DNA of 64,000 bases from Acytostelium subglobosum LB1 (Eukaryota > Evosea > Eumycetozoa > Acytosteliales > Acytosteliaceae). Where the stretch lies: contig NW_012236519.1 in NCBI RefSeq assembly GCF_000787575.1, positions 1-64,000 on the forward strand, read 5' to 3'. Shown here in pieces: positions 59,138 through 64,000 of this stretch. The position numbers and the translations under genes are program-made. The notes under the pieces were generated by a model. It was not told the origin of the DNA. It saw nothing but the letters and a program-made list of their open reading frames with translations, and made no database searches. Numbering within the stretch: the first letter of the stretch is position 1; each line of letters opens with the position of its first letter.

Positions 59138-62100
59138 TCAGTAGCTGATACCCATTGACAGTTTGTAGGCCGAATACCTATCTGAAGCTATCTCTAGCAA
59201 GAGGAACTTATACGTTGAGAGCTCTTTGATCAGGTCGTTCATCTTGTGAATGACGTCCGTTGTTTCTCTGCCACTCTCAATGTCTGGTGGAAGTGTAATA
59301 ATAATGTTAGAATGAATGGAAGGATGGATGAATGAATGGATTGACTTACTATGCTTGTTCAGGTCACTGATGCGGGAGCACTGTAGACGCAATAGACGTC
59401 GACACTCGAGCAGGAGTTCTCTCTTGCCAATGAATAGTTTGTAAGGAATGCTACTTTTGTCTGGATTGAAAAGTAGATTGAAGCTGGATGTGGACACTGG
59501 CGTGTTCGAAGTTGAATACGAGGTTGAATGGTGATGGTGATGTGATGATGTCGTTGGTGTTGGTGTTGATGTTGGTGTTACCGGCTGTGATTGTGATAGT
59601 GAGGGTGATGGTTGTGAAATAGCTGAATTAATCGCTGGTGAAATGTTTGATGTTTGTGATTGTGATGGTGATGGTGATGGCGAAGGTGATGGTTTGGCCA
59701 CTGTGGATGGAGGTAAGGATTTGGAAACAGGTGATGTGGAAGTTGTTGATGTTGAAGTGGTGGTAGTTGTTGAGGTTGTAGACGTGGAAGTGCTTGTTGT
59801 TGATGGCGCATTAGATGTGTTGGTCAATGGCACACTTGCCTTGGCTGGCACGGCAGGTGGCTTTGAGGCAACAACAGGTCCAGGCTTGATAGGCTGCTGT
59901 GTGCTTGAAGTTGTTGGACCATTGGTTGGAACAACTGGAGCTGGTGGCTTGGACGCTGTGACTGGTGGTCCTCCTGGTGTAGCAGCCAATTTGGATGCTG
60001 AGGCATGGGCTGGGGCAGCGGGCTTGGAGGCGACCACCTGCGAGCGTGTTGAAAGAGGTGGATTCTTTGAAATGCAACATGCACATGTGTATATCTTCTG
60101 ACCTGCGGCGTTGATGATGAACTGAGGCGTGGAGGATGTCTTTGGTGGAGGGTTGGTTGTGTTGGTGGACGCTGGTTTGGTCATGGGTGCGCCGGGTGGT
60201 GGAGGCTTGGAGTTGGCTGCGTTGGGTGCAGCGGGTGCGCCACCAGTAGCTGGCTTGTATGATGCAGTGGACGTAGGAGCCATGGGTGCAAGCTTCTTGG
60301 CGACAGTGGCGTGGGGCGCTAATGGCTTAGGGGTGGTTGATACTGTTGGCGTCAATGGTGGTGCTATCGTCGACGACGGCGACACCTTTGGCGCAAGTTG
60401 TACAGAGGCTGTTGCCGCTGTTGATGCTGTGGCCGCTACCGATGATGATGATGTTGTGGCAGCAGGCTTGGATGATGTCTGTGTGGTAGTGGTTGTTGTT
60501 GTTGGCGTCTGTGATGGAGCTGGCTTTGAGCTAGGCTGGGCTGGCGCTGGCTTTGAGGCAGTTGTCATTGGGGGATGCTTGGCCATTGGTTTGGTTTGAG
60601 GTGGTGCAGCAGGCTGTTGTTGCTGCACAACTCTTGTCGCTTGAACTGGTGTGGTGGAGGATGATGTCGTGGTTGGTGCGATCTGCAGCTGTCTTTGTTG
60701 TGGCGTGATTTGTGTGCAAGATGATAAAGGTGTATGAGGGGGAGTTGCAAGAGGTGACTGTGCCGCCATTGGGCTAGGTGATGCAGTTGGTGTAGATTGT
60801 GACGATGATGACAATGTCATTGACGCCGCTGCCGCCGCTGCATTGGACACTGACTCCAACTTGAGTAACGAATGTTCAGACCTTGCCAAGGCGGGATTGT
60901 GCTTGGAGATGATGGAGCCAATGGAGAGATCGGATGAGCGCAACACATTGTCAAAGAGCTGCTCGATGTAGACACGATTGTTGATGTCGGGAATGTACTG
61001 ACAGCTGCCAAAGATCGACGTGAAGTTGATGGCAATGAAGTCCTTCTCCTCAAACACTGAGGTCATTGTCTCGAAGAAACTCTTCTGCTTGGCCACGATC
61101 GACAGCGAGCCATTGTTGAGGAAGTCTGTCGAGAAGAGCAGCAAGTCATGGCAAGCCGATGGGTCAACCACCGTTGGGAACTTGGTGTTGGGGTTGGGCG
61201 TCATCGCGTCGATCTTGGCCTCGAGCCACTGCTGTAGCTTGATCACGTCGGTCGATGGCAGGACTGAATCGACCAGTATCTCCACAGGGTTGTGCGTCGA
61301 TGGTGACATCATCGACTGCACCTGAATGACTGGCTGTTGTGCCGAGCCCGTCTGCAGGTGATGATGATGATTGTGTTGATGATGATGTTGTTGCTGCTGT
61401 TGCTGCTGAGTCGTCTGTGATGATTGAGTCTGAGTCTGGGCTTGTTGAGCGTCATCGTCAGCCTGAGCGGGGTCGGCAGTGAACTCCCAAACCTCTTGGC
61501 CAATGTCCATCTCTGTTCGCAGGTCCTCCTCATTGACCCAGAAGCCTTTAGTTTTGTTCATGTTGAACATGACCACCTTGTACTTGGTGCCACCATTGTT
61601 GTCCAGCTTGATCTCGACGGGTAGCATGTTGTTGGACGATGGCTTTGGTGTGGATGAGTCGCCAGTCTCTAGCACACGCACCTCAAACCATTTGCCTGGC
61701 GTAAAGTGTTCCGAATGCTGATAGAAGAAGAACAAAGCCGATGCCACTGGGTACTTGACACTAGACATACTGTTCTCAAACTGCAACTTCTTGCTAGCCT
61801 TCATCGAGTTCTTTGGCTGCTTTGTCAGTGCCGTCGTTATCCTGTTGAATCTGAATGACTGATTGATGTGCGGCGAAGCGAGTGTTAATCATTGATTGAT
61901 TGATTGGATGGTCTGTCGTCACTATCATCGCTCAACACTTACTCGTTTGGATGATGTAGACTTGGGCTTCTTGCGAAGACGGAGGTCGTCATCGGACATG
62001 GCCAGACGCTTGTTTGGGGAGACGCTGGAAGAGGATGAGGACAGTCTCATGGACATCTCGTCGCCAGGCGCTTGTTGGATGATTGTTTGATTGGGCAGCG

Positions 62101-64000
62101 TGATGCGTGAGCGTGTCTCATCTTGACCAAGACCAAACAGTGGAGCCAAGAGTGTGAGTCGCACGTCGTAGTAGAAGTTCTTTATCTGGGTTGGCGACTT
62201 GGTGCCACACATCAATGTGGAGATGATGTACCACTCGCGACCATACGCACAGAACAACTCGCGGAAGAATAGCTTCTCCTCGTCGTACCATATCGTGGCT
62301 TGGAAGTGCTTGTGTACATGTGGGTCCATCGTGAATCGCTTGGATCGCTTGGCATTGGTGTTGGCTGCGACCGTGTTCATCATTAATGTCTGTTGTGCTG
62401 CGCCCTGTAGCGAGTTGTACGGCAGCGGGATGGACATGGGCAACTCCAGCGATCTGGGTGCCGATGTGATCGTGCTCTGTCCATCTGGATGATTGCCTTT
62501 GTGATCGCCGCCTGTTACTGCCACTTTGCTTGTGGCCGCAGAGATGATTGAGTGCATGGCGATCGAAGGGTTGTCTGGGCCAATGGACAAACTGCGCGGC
62601 GCTGATGTCATGCCATGTGAGTGTGTCTCCTTCTTGATCAGCATACTGTTGAATATGCTATTGACATGTCGCTCGGTGCGCGTGTTCCCGCCATTCTCCT
62701 CTGACTTGATGTGATTGTTGGCCAGTGAGGGCGATACGGGCGACATGATTGGCGATAGCGGCGAGAGAGGCGAGAGCGGACACAATGGTGACAGCGGCGA
62801 CAGGTCCATCACGCCCGGCGATATTGGCGATGCCAATGGCACGGGGAAGGACATGGGCGAGAAGGGCGCCATGAATGACAGCGACACCACGTGATCTAAC
62901 TGAGCCATGCTGGCCGATGGCTGCGGCTGCAGCTTGGGCGCAACAGAATAGGGCTCGAGGAAGGGGTGGTTGTCGGGGTGGTCGTTGATGATGTGTACAA
63001 AGTTCGAGTGTCTGTTGGTGTCCAAGTGGTGCTGCTGCATCTGCTGCAGCTGCATGACCTGCTGTTGCTGTATCAGCTGGCGCCTCTGCAGCTTCCTGTT
63101 GCGGGCCTTGCGGCGCTCCTCATCGTCCCTCTTCTTGCTTCGCGAGCGACTCTTTGGGACGGTCTTGTTGTGGCCGCTTCGAGGCTTATTGTTGTTCGCG
63201 TCCTGCTGTTGTTGTGGCTGCTGCTTGATCTTGTAAAAGTCGTCAGACAGTTCATCGACATCGTCGTCGGACATGGCTGTGGTAGTGGTGGTGCTTGTGG
63301 CCGCCACGGCAGTCCCCAGCTCATCACTGCTGTCGCCACTGCTGTCGTCATCTGTGATATTGATGTCGCCGCCATTGCCATCTGCGTGTCTGTGTCGGCG
63401 CTTGTGAGCCGATGACGACGATGAAGAAGACGAATGTGGCATGATGATCATCTCGTCGGAGGAGGTCTGTGAGTCTGAGTCGCCAGAGGCAATGTCCATG
63501 TGATGAAATGCCATTGCTGGCCTGCCCAGCAGGATACCGCCACTGCCACCACCATTCGTGTTGCAATCGGACATCATGTGTTCATGCAATGACTTTGTGA
63601 GTATGCTGTTGATCTTGATCAGTCCACTGCCAGTGAGTGATGGTCCACCAATCTTTAGCATGTTTCCAAGTTCATGGTCGTGGCTTTGTGTCGCGCCACT
63701 TGATTGAGTGTCCACCATGCTCTGTTGCTGCTTCTTCTTCTTTGAAGGTGAGTCTGATGACGACTTGCCCTTCTTATTCTTGCCATTACCAATGATGCCA
63801 CTGCTATTGACTTGTTGGTCGCCCTCGTCCAACTCTGTCATCTTATCGCTGTTTCCATTGGAGCTGCTACTATGATGGGGGCGATGTTAGTTGAGTTGGA
63901 GTGAATGGATGATGAATGAATATGACCCATACCTCTTGATAGTGATTGGAGCCTGAGTCACAATCTGATCGTCTCGATCATCATCGTCGGCAAGATCCAT
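59138..64000 (-). CDS. Large SANT-domain nuclear protein
   Basis: Exons 64000-63933, 63869-61943, 61858-59350 and 59283-59138 give 1549 aa; the ATG is the very last triplet of the window. A SANT/Myb-like domain at about 540-600 (IWYDEEKLFFRELFCAYGREWYIISTLMCGTKSPTQIKNFYYDVR) is of the corepressor type, with the GTKSxxQIKNFYYD ending seen in chromatin-complex SANT domains. It is preceded by a basic KKRDDEERRKARNRKLQRRQ helix and by odd S/P repeats (LSPLSPLCPLSPLSP). A second ordered segment (about 700-790: TPGKWFEVRVLE...YKVVMFNMNKTKGFWVNEEDL) is beta-rich. The rest is long Pro/Ala/Thr/Ser low complexity. Likely a chromatin corepressor subunit (inference). The acceptor at 61858 was chosen because the later AG gives a stop. 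Confidence 0.75.

Noticed and set aside
59643-60599. Plus-strand frames of 150 codons rich in Gly/Val/Asp
   Set aside because: Antisense of the Pro/Ala/Thr low-complexity part of the SANT protein.

Overview
This is nuclear genomic DNA of a dictyostelid social amoeba (Amoebozoa). The evidence is short introns (about 50-150 nt, GT..AG, mostly GTAAGT/GTATGT donors), A+T-rich gaps, coding runs of CAA/AAC/ACA that give poly-Q, poly-N and poly-T tracts, and several genes I recognise from Dictyostelium (a cblA-type Cbl, an ABP1/drebrin-like actin binder, dictyostelid F-box-like and LRR/EGF surface proteins). The third positions are less A/T-biased than in D. discoideum, so a group such as Polysphondylium/Cavenderia/Heterostelium is more likely; I cannot name the species. 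I see no rRNA, tRNA, CRISPR or intact mobile element.

Region 1 (1-3220): a DONSON homologue (replication initiation). Region 2 (3221-14518) is the notable part: a two-gene unit present three times in tandem. Each unit has a large minus-strand gene (vWA-like domain, beta-rich domain, GTPase domain with G1/G3/G4 motifs, C-terminal ubiquitin-like fold) facing away from a small plus-strand gene of an unrecognised alpha/beta family, across a shared 360-430 bp AT-rich promoter. The three large genes keep both intron positions and phases. A decayed gene lies between units 1 and 2. I do not know this system as described; it is my main candidate.

Region 3 (14780-21839): a Sen1/UPF1-type helicase, a RING-CH ubiquitin ligase, a relic with a TnpB/Fanzor-type zinc ribbon, and an F-box-like dictyostelid protein. 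Region 4 (21840-33677): a long leader region, Cbl (cblA), an LRAT/NlpC-like small protein with a predicted myristoyl site, a DEP-PP2C-like protein, mitoribosomal mS29 (DAP3) and an LPA1/2-phosphoglycerate-kinase-like P-loop protein.

Region 5 (34019-46622): ABP1, a mitochondrial DUF6787-like membrane protein, the U2 snRNP A' protein, a tandem ubiquitin-like plus vWA protein, a C2-LRR protein and an LRR/TIG/EGF cell-surface protein. Region 6 (46693-64000): the very large EPG5 autophagy tether, an HDHD5/CECR5-type HAD hydrolase, an unrecognised Q/H/P-rich protein, and a SANT-domain nuclear protein whose ATG is the last base triplet of the window. All exon joins below were read by eye from splice signals and reading frame; total lengths divide by three in every spliced model.
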